A program made the position numbers and the translations under genes. A stretch of 32,851 nt of DNA from Agrococcus pavilionensis RW1 (GTDB taxonomy: Bacteria; Actinomycetota; Actinomycetes; Actinomycetales; Microbacteriaceae). The notes under the pieces were generated by a model. It saw only the letters and a program-made list of their open reading frames with translations. It searched no databases and was not told the DNA's origin. Below are positions 26,645 through 32,851 of this stretch, in pieces. Location of the stretch: assembly GCF_000400485.1 (NCBI RefSeq), contig NZ_ASHR01000042.1, forward strand, positions 1 through 32,851, read 5' to 3'. Within the stretch, counting starts at the first letter, position 1, and every line of letters starts with the position of its first letter.

Positions 26645-26650
26645 TACGCT
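26645..26650 (+). promoter_or_regulatory. -10 site, leaderless start of zinc-ribbon gene
   Basis: TACGCT lies 6 nt before the ATG at 26657, with no ribosome site. Confidence 0.45.
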
Positions 26651-26656
26651 GGCGCG

Positions 26657-26860
26657 ATGTTCTTCATCTTCGGCTTCGGCCCCAAGCAGGAGGAGCTCGG
26701 CCCGGGTCTCACCCGCACGTGCGTCAACTGCAACAACACGGCGGCGTGGCGGCGCATCCGCGAGTCGAAGCGCTTCACGCTCTTCTTCATCCCGATCGCG
26801 CGCTGGGGCAAGCGCGAGTTCGAGGCGTGCCCGATCTGCGGCTACGCCGTCTCCGGGTGA
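26657..26860 (+). CDS. Small zinc-ribbon protein
   Basis: A 67-residue protein with two cysteine pairs, C22/C25 ('RTCVNCNN') and C58/C61 ('EACPICGY'), separated by a hydrophobic core 'RFTLFFIPIARWGK', the layout of the short zinc-ribbon family seen in many actinobacteria. Its role is unknown. The N-terminus 'MFFIFGFGPKQEELG' is typical for the family and is hydrophobic but too short for a membrane anchor. It lies between glnE and glnA1 and seems to have its own leaderless-type promoter. Confidence 0.82.
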   Translation: MFFIFGFGPKQEELGPGLTRTCVNCNNTAAWRRIRESKRFTLFFIPIARWGKREFEACPICGYAVSG

Positions 26861-26890
26861 GCGCGACGGACCGCATCCGCCAGTGAACGC

Positions 26891-26924
26891 CGAGAGCCGG
26901 CCACCCGCGGGTGACCGGCTCTCG
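26891..26924. terminator. Bidirectional terminator, zinc-ribbon gene / glnA1
   Basis: A 16-bp inverted repeat (arms 26891-26906 and 26909-26924) with one mismatch and a 2-nt centre lies between two converging genes, 11 bp before the glnA1 stop codon. Confidence 0.82.
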
Positions 26925-26935
26925 AGCTGGGTGCG

Positions 26936-28360
26936 TCAGACGCCGTAGTAGAGCTCGAACTCGTACGGGTGCGGGCGCAGGGCCATCGGCAGGATCTCGG
27001 TCTCGCGCTTGAGCGAGATCCACGTGTCGATGAGGTCCTTCGTGAAGACGTTGCCCTCGAGCAGGAACTCGTGGTCGTTCTCGAGCGCGACGAGCGCCTC
27101 CTCGAGCGTGCCCGGCACCTGCGGGATGCCCTTGGCCTCCTCGGACGGCAGCTCGTAGAGGTCCTTGTCGATCGGGTCCATCGGCTCGATGCGGTTGCGG
27201 ATGCCGTCGAGGCCAGCCATCATCTGCGCGGCGAAGGCGAGGTACGGGTTCGACGCGGCGTCGGGCGCGCGGAACTCGATGCGCTTCGCCTTCGGGTTCG
27301 AGCCCGTGATCGGGATGCGGATGGCCGCCGAGCGGTTGCCCGCCGAGTACACGAGGTTGACCGGCGCCTCGAAGCCCTTGACGAGGCGGCGGTAGGAGTT
27401 GATCGACGGGTTCGTGAAGGCGAGCACCGCCGGCGCGTGCGCGAGCAGGCCGCCGATGTACCAGCGCGCCGTGTCGGAGAGGTTGCCGTAGCCGTTCTCG
27501 TCGAAGAAGAGCGGCTTGCCGTCGAGCCACAGCGACTGGTGCGTGTGCATGCCCGAGCCGTTGTCGCCGAAGAGCGGCTTCGGCATGAACGTCGCCGTCT
27601 TGCCCCACTCGAGCGCCGTGTTCTTGACGATGTACTTGAAGGCGAGGATCTCGTCGGCCGCCTTCACCATCGTGTTGAAGCGGTAGTTGATCTCGGCCTG
27701 GCCGCCCGTGCCGACCTCGTGGTGGCTGCGCTCGACCTGCAGGCCGATCGCCTCGAGCTTGAGGCAGATGTCGTCGCGCAGGTCGGCCTGCTTGTCGACG
27801 GGGGAGACGGGGAAGTAGCCGCCCTTGAAGGCCGTCTTGTAGCCGAGGTTGCCGCCCTCCTCGACGCGCCCGGTGTTCCAGGCGCCCTCCTCCGAGTCGA
27901 CCGAGTGGAACGACTGGTTGGGGGTGACGGAGTAGCGCACGTCGTCGAAGATGTAGAACTCAGCCTCGGGCGCGAAGAACGCGGTGTCGGCGATGCCGGT
28001 CGAGGCGAGGTACTGCTCGGCCTTGTGCGCGACCTGGCGCGGGTCGCGGTGGTAGATCTCGCCCGTGCGCGGGTTGTAGATGTCGAAGATCATGACGAGC
28101 GTCTTCTGCTCGCGGAACGGGTCGAGGTAGGCGGTCGACACGTCCGGGATGAGCTGCATGTCGGACTCGTTGATCGTCGCGAACCCGCGGATCGAGGAGC
28201 CGTCGAAGAGCTGGCCGACCGAGAAGAACTCCTCGTCCACCGTCGACGCGGGGATGTTGAAGTGCTGCTGCACGCCGGGGAGGTCGGTGAACCGGATGTC
28301 GAGGAACTTCACCTCCTCGTCCTTGATGAAGGCGAGGGCCTCGGACGGGTCCTTGAACAT
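26936..28360 (-). CDS. glnA: Glutamine synthetase, type I beta
   Basis: Main glutamine synthetase (GlnA1). The 474-residue subunit carries 'FDGSSIRGF' (52-60), '[10 protein letters not shown]', '[11 protein letters not shown]' (268-278) and '[13 protein letters not shown]', and the adenylylation site Y402 in 'DKDLYELP', target of GlnE from the facing operon. The ATG at 28360 follows CAGGAG. About 45 bp upstream is a TAGCGT -10 site and, overlapping its -35 region, a four-part GlnR-type operator (28422-28459), which indicates nitrogen-responsive transcription. It stands alone; the DUF4191 gene ends just upstream of the operator. Confidence 0.97.
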   Translation of the reverse strand: MFKDPSEALAFIKDEEVKFLDIRFTDLPGVQQHFNIPASTVDEEFFSVGQLFDGSSIRGFATINESDMQLIPDVSTAYLDPFREQKTLVMIFDIYNPRTGEIYHRDPRQVAHKAEQYLASTGIADTAFFAPEAEFYIFDDVRYSVTPNQSFHSVDSEEGAWNTGRVEEGGNLGYKTAFKGGYFPVSPVDKQADLRDDICLKLEAIGLQVERSHHEVGTGGQAEINYRFNTMVKAADEILAFKYIVKNTALEWGKTATFMPKPLFGDNGSGMHTHQSLWLDGKPLFFDENGYGNLSDTARWYIGGLLAHAPAVLAFTNPSINSYRRLVKGFEAPVNLVYSAGNRSAAIRIPITGSNPKAKRIEFRAPDAASNPYLAFAAQMMAGLDGIRNRIEPMDPIDKDLYELPSEEAKGIPQVPGTLEEALVALENDHEFLLEGNVFTKDLIDTWISLKRETEILPMALRPHPYEFELYYGV

Positions 28361-28405
28361 GGTGCTCCTGACTTGGCGGTTCGGTTGAGCGGTTGCCTTG
28401 CCTCG

Positions 28406-28411
28406 ACGCTA
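28406..28411 (-). promoter_or_regulatory. -10 site of glnA
   Basis: TAGCGT on the minus strand, about 45 bp before the glnA ATG. The -35 hexamer 17 bp upstream (28434-28429, ACGGTC) is poor and overlaps the GlnR-type operator, as expected for an activated promoter. Confidence 0.5.
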
Positions 28412-28421
28412 CGCGGGAGCC

Positions 28422-28459
28422 GTTGCCCGACCGTGACGCCGATGTTTCGGCGGTGTTAC
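28422..28459 (-). promoter_or_regulatory. GlnR-type operator of glnA
   Basis: On the minus strand four pentamers are spaced by exactly 6 nt each: GTAAC (28459-28455), GAAAC (28448-28444), GTCAC (28437-28433) and GCAAC (28426-28422). The known actinobacterial GlnR site is gTnAC-n6-GaAAC-n6-GtnAC-n6-GAAAC, so only one base of the last pentamer departs from it. The site lies directly upstream of the glnA -10 site. Confidence 0.82.
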
Positions 28460-28460
28460 G

Positions 28461-29150
28461 TCAGCGCGGCCGGCCGGGTCGCACTCGGCGGGGATCGATG
28501 CCCTTCGGGATGGGCAGGTTCGTCTGCCCGAGCGAGGTGAGCCGGTTCGCGACCGCCATCACCTCGGCACGGCTCAGCACCTTCTTCAGCCGGCGCATCG
28601 ACTTCGTCATCTTGCGCAGCTCGAGCGCCGAGTCGGGCCCGATCTCGATCACGTTGACCGGCACGTTCGGCACGATGCGCTTGAGCTTGCGCTGCTCCTC
28701 GCCCACGAGTCGCGCGACGCGCTCGCGCGGCCCCTCGGCGATCAGCACGACGCCGGGCTTGCCGACCGCGCGGTAGACGGCGTCCTGCGTGCGCGGGTTG
28801 ACCGCGACGGGCATCTCGCTCGTCGACCAGTTGCCGCGCAGGCCGCTCTTCAGCACGGCGCCGACGGCGCCGGGGCGGCCCTCGATCTGCGAGAACGCGA
28901 TCTTCTCGGCGCGCCACGTGAGCGTCATCATCATGAGCATCAGGCCGATGAGCACGCCCGAGATCACCCAGAGCACGAACCACAGCACGTCCTGCTGCGT
29001 CACGATCGCGAGCACGACGACGACGATGATCGGCCCGAAGAAGGCCAGCAGCATCAGCGGCAGCGCCGCCTTGTCGTTCTTGCGGGTCATCTGGAAGATG
29101 GACCACATCGTCTTGAGCCGGCCGGGCTCCTTCTCGGTCTCGCGCGCCAT
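28461..29150 (-). CDS. DUF4191 membrane protein
   Basis: A 229-residue inner-membrane protein of the actinobacterial DUF4191 family, function unknown. After a charged N-terminus there are two membrane segments (about 29-50 and 55-78), then a cytosolic domain with 'IEGRPGAVGAVLKSGLRGNW' and a basic tail ending 'IPKGIDPRRVRPGRPR'. The ATG at 29150 lies 7 nt after TATCCT. The family normally sits between lipA and glnA; glnA is here, 2 bp of spacer from its operator, but lipA is not. The start is divergent from the pseudokinase gene. Confidence 0.88.
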   Translation of the reverse strand: MARETEKEPGRLKTMWSIFQMTRKNDKAALPLMLLAFFGPIIVVVVLAIVTQQDVLWFVLWVISGVLIGLMLMMMTLTWRAEKIAFSQIEGRPGAVGAVLKSGLRGNWSTSEMPVAVNPRTQDAVYRAVGKPGVVLIAEGPRERVARLVGEEQRKLKRIVPNVPVNVIEIGPDSALELRKMTKSMRRLKKVLSRAEVMAVANRLTSLGQTNLPIPKGIDPRRVRPGRPR

Positions 29151-29157
29151 GCCCCCC

Positions 29158-29163
29158 AGGATA
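29158..29163 (-). promoter_or_regulatory. -10 site, leaderless start of DUF4191 gene
   Basis: TATCCT on the minus strand, 7 nt before the ATG at 29150; no ribosome site lies between. Confidence 0.5.
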
Positions 29164-29243
29164 CCGGGGCGCGGACCCTCCGCTCTCCACAGCGAGGTGC
29201 GGGATCCGCACCCGGCGCGCCGTCGCCGTGGCATCGTCGCGGC

Positions 29244-30521
29244 GTGGATCCCGATGCTGCGTCGATCGCCGGCTATCCGCTCGTGCGGGCGGTGCGGCGC
29301 ACGGCCGAGCGCGAGGTCTGGGTGGCGGATGCGTCGGGGCACGGCGTCGAGGTGCACCGCGCCCTCGCAGGCGCTGACGCGCCGCTCGCGCGCGAGGCCG
29401 AGGCGCTCCTGCTCGCCGAGCACGAGCACCTGCTGCCCGTCGTCGACGTCGCGACCGACGTGGGCGTCGTCGTGGTGCGCCAGCTCGTGCCGCGCGACCT
29501 CGCCGACTGGCTGCTCGAGCGCGGCGAGCCAGAGTCGGGGGAGGCCGTGACGGCGCTCGCACCGATCGCGGCAGCGCTCGGGGCGCTCCACGCGATCGGG
29601 GCGGTCGCGGGCGGCGTGACGGCGCACGACGTGCGCATCGACGACGACGGCGCGCCGATGCTCGTGGGCGAGGGCGCGCACCTCGAGACCGACCGCCCGA
29701 CCGAGGCGTGGCGGGAGGCGAGCGACGGCGTCGCGGCCGACGCGCGCGGCTGGCGCGAGCTCGCGCTGCTGCTCGCCGACGCAAGCGGGCAGCCGCTGCC
29801 GCAGTCGGTCGAGGCGGCCGTCGAGCGCCGCGACCTCGTTGCCGCGGGCGCAGCCCTCATCGCCGCGTGGCCCGCGCTGCCGCTCGCGCTCGACCCGCCC
29901 GTCGTGCGCGGCGAGCCGGCACCGTCGCGGATGCGTCCGCGCGAGCGGGCGAGCGGGCTCGAGGCGGTGTGGGCTCGCGTCGCGCTGCTGCTCGAGCGGC
30001 TCCCGCGGGGCGCGCCGGTCGCCGCACGGCTGCTCGACTCGGCGCGCGCAGTGCGCCCGCGCTACTGGGCCGTCAGCGGCGGGGGCGTCGTCGCGCTCGT
30101 CGTGGCGGCGGTGCTGCTCGGCGGCAGCGGTCCGCCGGTCGCGGACGCGGCGGCGGAGCCATCGCCGACGCCGACCCTCGGCGACGTGGCTGCCGCGCAG
30201 CCCACGGCGGTGCCGACCGCGCACCCGCCGCCGGGCGGCGTGCCGGCCGACCCGCTCGCGGGCGCGGCCGCGCTGCTCGCCGAGCGCGAGGCGTGCCTCG
30301 ATGCGGGCGACGCGGCGTGCCTCGTCGGGCTGCACGAGCCCGACAGCCCGCTGCTCACCGCTCTCGCGCCATGGCGGATGCCCGACGACGGGGTGCTCGA
30401 GGTCGTGCAGCAGCTCGGCGACGCATGGCTGCTGCGCGTGGTGTCCGGAGACGAGCCTGCCTCGGTGCTCGTCATGAGCACCGAGGCAGGCTGGACCCTT
30501 CGGGACGCGTGGTCTGACTAG
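29244..30521 (+). CDS. Membrane-anchored pseudokinase-like protein
   Basis: A 425-residue protein whose first ~215 residues follow the outline of a bacterial Ser/Thr kinase: 'GYPLVRAVRRTAEREVWVA' for the first strands, 'VEVHRAL' where a kinase has VAVK (the lysine is H38), a helix 'REAEALLLAEHEHLLPVVDV', a hinge, and 'ALGALHAIGAVAGGVTAHDVRIDDDGAPML' in place of HRDLKPxN, with the catalytic aspartate missing and 'VGEGA' where DFG should be. A single membrane span lies at about 275-293, then a Pro/Ala/Thr stretch and a roughly 90-residue outside domain with two cysteines (C351, C359). No PASTA repeats. The GTG at 29244 is the best start though it lacks a good ribosome site. Its stop codon overlaps that of the E2 gene on the other strand (CTAG, 30518-30521). 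Confidence 0.75.
   Translation: MDPDAASIAGYPLVRAVRRTAEREVWVADASGHGVEVHRALAGADAPLAREAEALLLAEHEHLLPVVDVATDVGVVVVRQLVPRDLADWLLERGEPESGEAVTALAPIAAALGALHAIGAVAGGVTAHDVRIDDDGAPMLVGEGAHLETDRPTEAWREASDGVAADARGWRELALLLADASGQPLPQSVEAAVERRDLVAAGAALIAAWPALPLALDPPVVRGEPAPSRMRPRERASGLEAVWARVALLLERLPRGAPVAARLLDSARAVRPRYWAVSGGGVVALVVAAVLLGGSGPPVADAAAEPSPTPTLGDVAAAQPTAVPTAHPPPGGVPADPLAGAAALLAEREACLDAGDAACLVGLHEPDSPLLTALAPWRMPDDGVLEVVQQLGDAWLLRVVSGDEPASVLVMSTEAGWTLRDAWSD
30454..30492. terminator. Perfect hairpin within pseudokinase 3' end
   Basis: A perfect 17-bp inverted repeat (arms 30454-30470 and 30476-30492) with a 5-nt loop. It starts 26 bp past the stop of the E2 gene on the minus strand, the usual place for a terminator, yet lies entirely in the last 23 codons of the facing gene. 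Confidence 0.75.
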
Positions 30522-32851
30522 ACCTCGAACGCACCCGACTCGAGGCGCTGCTTGACCGCCGCGAGGTAGCGGGCGGCGTCGGCGCCGTCGATGATCCGGT
30601 GGTCGTACGACAGGGCGAGGAACACCATCGAGCGGATCGCGATCGAGTCCTGGCCGTCGACCGAGACGACGACCGGGCGCTTCACGACCGTGCCGACGCC
30701 GAGGATCGCGCGCTGCGGCTGGAACACCACGGGGGTGTCGAAGAGCGCGCCGCGCGAGCCGGTGTTCGTCAGCGTGAAGGTGCCGCCGGCCAGCTCGTCG
30801 GGCTTGAGCTGGTTGTCGCGCGTGCGCTGCGCGAGATCGGCGATCTCGGCGGTCAGCTCGCGGATGCTCTTCGACGACGCGTCGCGGATGACCGGCGTGA
30901 GCAGGCCGCGCTCGGTGTCGACCGCCATCGCGAGGTTCTCGGTCTCGGGATAGGTGATCGTCTCGCCGTCGTCCGTCGCGTTGATGAGCGGGTGCGCCTT
31001 GAGCGCCTCCACCGCCGCTTGCGTGAAGAACGGCAGGAAGGTGAGCTTGTTGCCCGTCTCCTGCTGGAACGAGGCCTTCTTCGCCTCGCGCAGCTGCGCG
31101 ACCTTCGTCACGTCGACCTCGACGACGGTCGTGAGCTGGGCGAGCTCCTGCATCGACTCGACGGCGCGCTTCGCGACGACCTTGCGCAGGCGCGACATCT
31201 TCGCGGACGTGCCGCGCAGCGGCGAGACCTCGACGGGAGCCGGTGCGGCCTCGGCCGCGGGCGCTGCCTGCGGGGCCTCGGCGGGCTTCGCCTCGGCTGC
31301 CGCGAGCACGTCCTCCTTGCGGATGCGGCCGCCGACGCCCGTGCCCGAGATCGAGCCGAGGTCGACGCCGCGCTCGTTCGCGAGCTTGCGGACGATCGGT
31401 GTCACGTAGACGCCGCTCGACGCGGACTGCGCTGCGGGCTGCGCGGGCGACGCCGATGCCGACGGAGCGGCGGGTGCCTGCGCCGCGGAATCCGACTGCG
31501 CGGGCTTCGACGGCGCGGGCGGTGCCGGCTGCTTCGGCGCCTCGGCCTTCGGGGCCTCCTGCTTCGGCGCCTCGGCCTTCGCGGCCTCCTGCTTCGGCGC
31601 CTCGGCAGCGGGTGCCGCCTGCTGGTCCTCGGCCTCCGGTGCCTTCGCGGGCTCGGGCTGCTCGGTCGAGGGCTTCGCGGGCTCGGGCTGCTCGGCCGGC
31701 GTCGCGTCCTGCTCCTCGGCGGAGCTCGACGACGGCGCGGGCTCGTCGGTCGCGGCGTCGTCGGTCGTCGGCTCGCCGCCGGACGGCGCGCTCGCCGAGC
31801 CGCCGACGCGCGCGATGACGCTGCCGACCTCGACCGTGTCGTCCTCGGCCACGAGCAGCTCCGAGATGGTGCCGGCCACGGGGGAGGGGACCTCGGTGTC
31901 GACCTTGTCGGTCGAGATCTCGACGATCGGCTCGTCGACCTCGATCTCGTCGCCGACCGCCTTGAGCCAGCGGATGATCGTGCCCTCGGTGACGCTCTCG
32001 CCGAGCTCCGGGAGCTTGATGTCGGTGCCGCCGCTCGACTGCTGCGCGTCGGCCTGCGGCGCGGGCGCCGACTCCTGCTGCTCGTCGGCCTGCTTCGAAG
32101 GCGACTCCTGCGCCTCGGCGGCCGACTCATCGTCGGCCTCCTGCTCGGGCTCGGCGTCGGTGCCCTCGGTCGCCGTCTCGGCGTCGGTCTCCGGCGCCTG
32201 CTCGGCGGGTGCGTCGCCCGCGTCGCCGACGCGCGCGATGACTGCGCCGACCTCGACGGTGTCGTCCTCGTCGGCCAGGATCTCGGTGAGCGTGCCGGCG
32301 ATCGGCGACGGCACCTCGGTGTCGACCTTGTCGGTCGAGATCTCGACGAGCGGCTCGTCGACGGCGATCTCGTCGCCGACGGACTTCAGCCAGCGCGTGA
32401 TCGTGCCCTCGGTGACGCTCTCGCCGAGCTCCGGGAGCTTGATGTCGGTGCCGCCGCTCGACTGCTGCGCGTCGGCCTGCGGCGCGGGCGCCGACTCCTG
32501 CTGCTCGTCGGCCTGCTTCGAAGGCGACTCCTGCGCCTCGGCGGCCGACTCATCGTCGGCCTCCTGCTCGGGCTCGGCGTCGGTGCCCTCGGTCGCCGTC
32601 TCGGCGTCGGTCTCCGGCGCCTGCTCGGCGGGTGCGTCGCCCGCGTCGCCGACGCGCGCGATGACTGCGCCGACCTCGACGGTGTCGTCCTCGTCGGCCA
32701 GGATCTCGGTGAGCGTGCCGGCGATCGGCGACGGCACCTCGGTGTCGACCTTGTCGGTCGAGATCTCGACGAGCGGCTCGTCGACGGCGATCTCGTCGCC
32801 GACGGACTTCAGCCAGCGCGTGATCGTGCCCTCGGTGACGCTCTCGCCGAG
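30518..32851 (-). CDS. sucB: Dihydrolipoamide acyltransferase (E2), 5' part missing
   Basis: The E2 core of the 2-oxoacid dehydrogenase system; in actinobacteria this gene, often named sucB, serves mainly pyruvate dehydrogenase and so partners AceE. The gene runs off the window, leaving 777 residues. They contain three lipoyl domains with the lipoylated lysine in 'EISTDKVDTEVPSP' (K34, K175, K316), two acidic Glu/Asp/Gln-rich linkers, an Ala/Pro/Lys-rich linker with repeats like 'KAEAPKQEA', the E3-binding domain 'TPIVRKLANERGVDL' (about 480-520) and the catalytic domain (about 545-777) with H751 in 'SYDHRIIDG'. Lipoyl units 1 and 2 with their linkers are identical in DNA. The first domain is cut, so more units may exist upstream. 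Confidence 0.93.
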   Translation of the reverse strand, partial: LGESVTEGTITRWLKSVGDEIAVDEPLVEISTDKVDTEVPSPIAGTLTEILADEDDTVEVGAVIARVGDAGDAPAEQAPETDAETATEGTDAEPEQEADDESAAEAQESPSKQADEQQESAPAPQADAQQSSGGTDIKLPELGESVTEGTITRWLKSVGDEIAVDEPLVEISTDKVDTEVPSPIAGTLTEILADEDDTVEVGAVIARVGDAGDAPAEQAPETDAETATEGTDAEPEQEADDESAAEAQESPSKQADEQQESAPAPQADAQQSSGGTDIKLPELGESVTEGTIIRWLKAVGDEIEVDEPIVEISTDKVDTEVPSPVAGTISELLVAEDDTVEVGSVIARVGGSASAPSGGEPTTDDAATDEPAPSSSSAEEQDATPAEQPEPAKPSTEQPEPAKAPEAEDQQAAPAAEAPKQEAAKAEAPKQEAPKAEAPKQPAPPAPSKPAQSDSAAQAPAAPSASASPAQPAAQSASSGVYVTPIVRKLANERGVDLGSISGTGVGGRIRKEDVLAAAEAKPAEAPQAAPAAEAAPAPVEVSPLRGTSAKMSRLRKVVAKRAVESMQELAQLTTVVEVDVTKVAQLREAKKASFQQETGNKLTFLPFFTQAAVEALKAHPLINATDDGETITYPETENLAMAVDTERGLLTPVIRDASSKSIRELTAEIADLAQRTRDNQLKPDELAGGTFTLTNTGSRGALFDTPVVFQPQRAILGVGTVVKRPVVVSVDGQDSIAIRSMVFLALSYDHRIIDGADAARYLAAVKQRLESGAFEV
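31975..32851. repeat. 423-bp perfect tandem repeat in the E2 gene
   Basis: 31975-32428 is identical to 32398-32851, a shift of 423 bp or 141 codons; each unit is one lipoyl domain plus acidic linker. The repeat reaches the window edge, so its full extent is unknown. The third domain shares only its first codons with the unit before diverging at 31974. Confidence 0.95.

Noticed and set aside
1-32851. CRISPR array or insertion sequence
   Set aside because: No short spaced direct repeats and no transposase were seen; the only long repeat is inside the E2 gene.

Overview
The window is very GC-rich chromosomal DNA from an actinobacterium. The gene set and order point to the family Microbacteriaceae: a fasR-fabD-fabH-acpP-fabF block behind aceE, a DUF3145 gene, a DUF222/HNH gene, glnA2-glnE facing glnA1, DUF4191, and a multi-lipoyl E2 gene. 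An Agrococcus-like genus is a guess. Most of it is core metabolism; the unusual material is in regulation, in one domain duplication and in one degenerate kinase.

Layout. 1-715: a DUF3145 gene ending at a bidirectional terminator. 715-8207 (minus): aceE (pyruvate dehydrogenase E1), a PucR-type regulator (FasR-like), fabD, fabH, acpP and fabF, packed as one probable operon that joins acetyl-CoA production to fatty-acid elongation; a strong hairpin sits between acpP and fabF. 8359-10463 (plus): an AhpE-type peroxiredoxin and a DUF222/HNH nuclease gene with a near-consensus LexA box. 10503-10575: tRNA-Val(UAC), minus. 10638-13342 (plus): a Nif3-family gene, a coiled-coil CT398-like gene and a GNAT gene. 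13385-13748: RNase P RNA. 13805-17576 (minus): a fructose PTS operon, fruR-fruK-fruA. 17686-19930 (minus): map, ppgK and a hypothetical gene. 19994-20690 (plus): a small SPOR-type protein and a P-loop ATPase. 20781-22165 (minus): panB and a DUF1697 gene. 22231-26860 (plus): glnA2, glnE and a small zinc-ribbon gene. 26936-29150 (minus): glnA1 with an upstream GlnR-type operator, and DUF4191. 29244-30521 (plus): a membrane-anchored pseudokinase-like protein. 30518-32851 (minus, cut by the window edge): the E2 dihydrolipoamide acyltransferase.

How the parts connect. AceE and the E2 at the far end belong to the pyruvate dehydrogenase system; its acetyl-CoA feeds FabD/FabH/AcpP/FabF under a FasR-like regulator. 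GlnA1 shows three control layers here: a GlnR-type operator, an adenylylatable tyrosine, and the adenylyltransferase GlnE in the facing operon. Seven genes have a TANNNT hexamer 6-7 nt before their ATG, which suggests leaderless mRNAs.

The most notable observations are: a perfect 423-bp tandem duplication of lipoyl domain plus linker in the E2 gene; a pseudokinase-like gene where lipB-lipA would be expected by synteny; a 17-bp perfect hairpin inside the 3' coding end of that gene, placed to terminate the facing E2 gene; the SOS-like box on the HNH gene; and a likely CTG start for fasR. No gene-free stretch longer than about 300 bases is present. I see no CRISPR array, integrase or complete insertion sequence.
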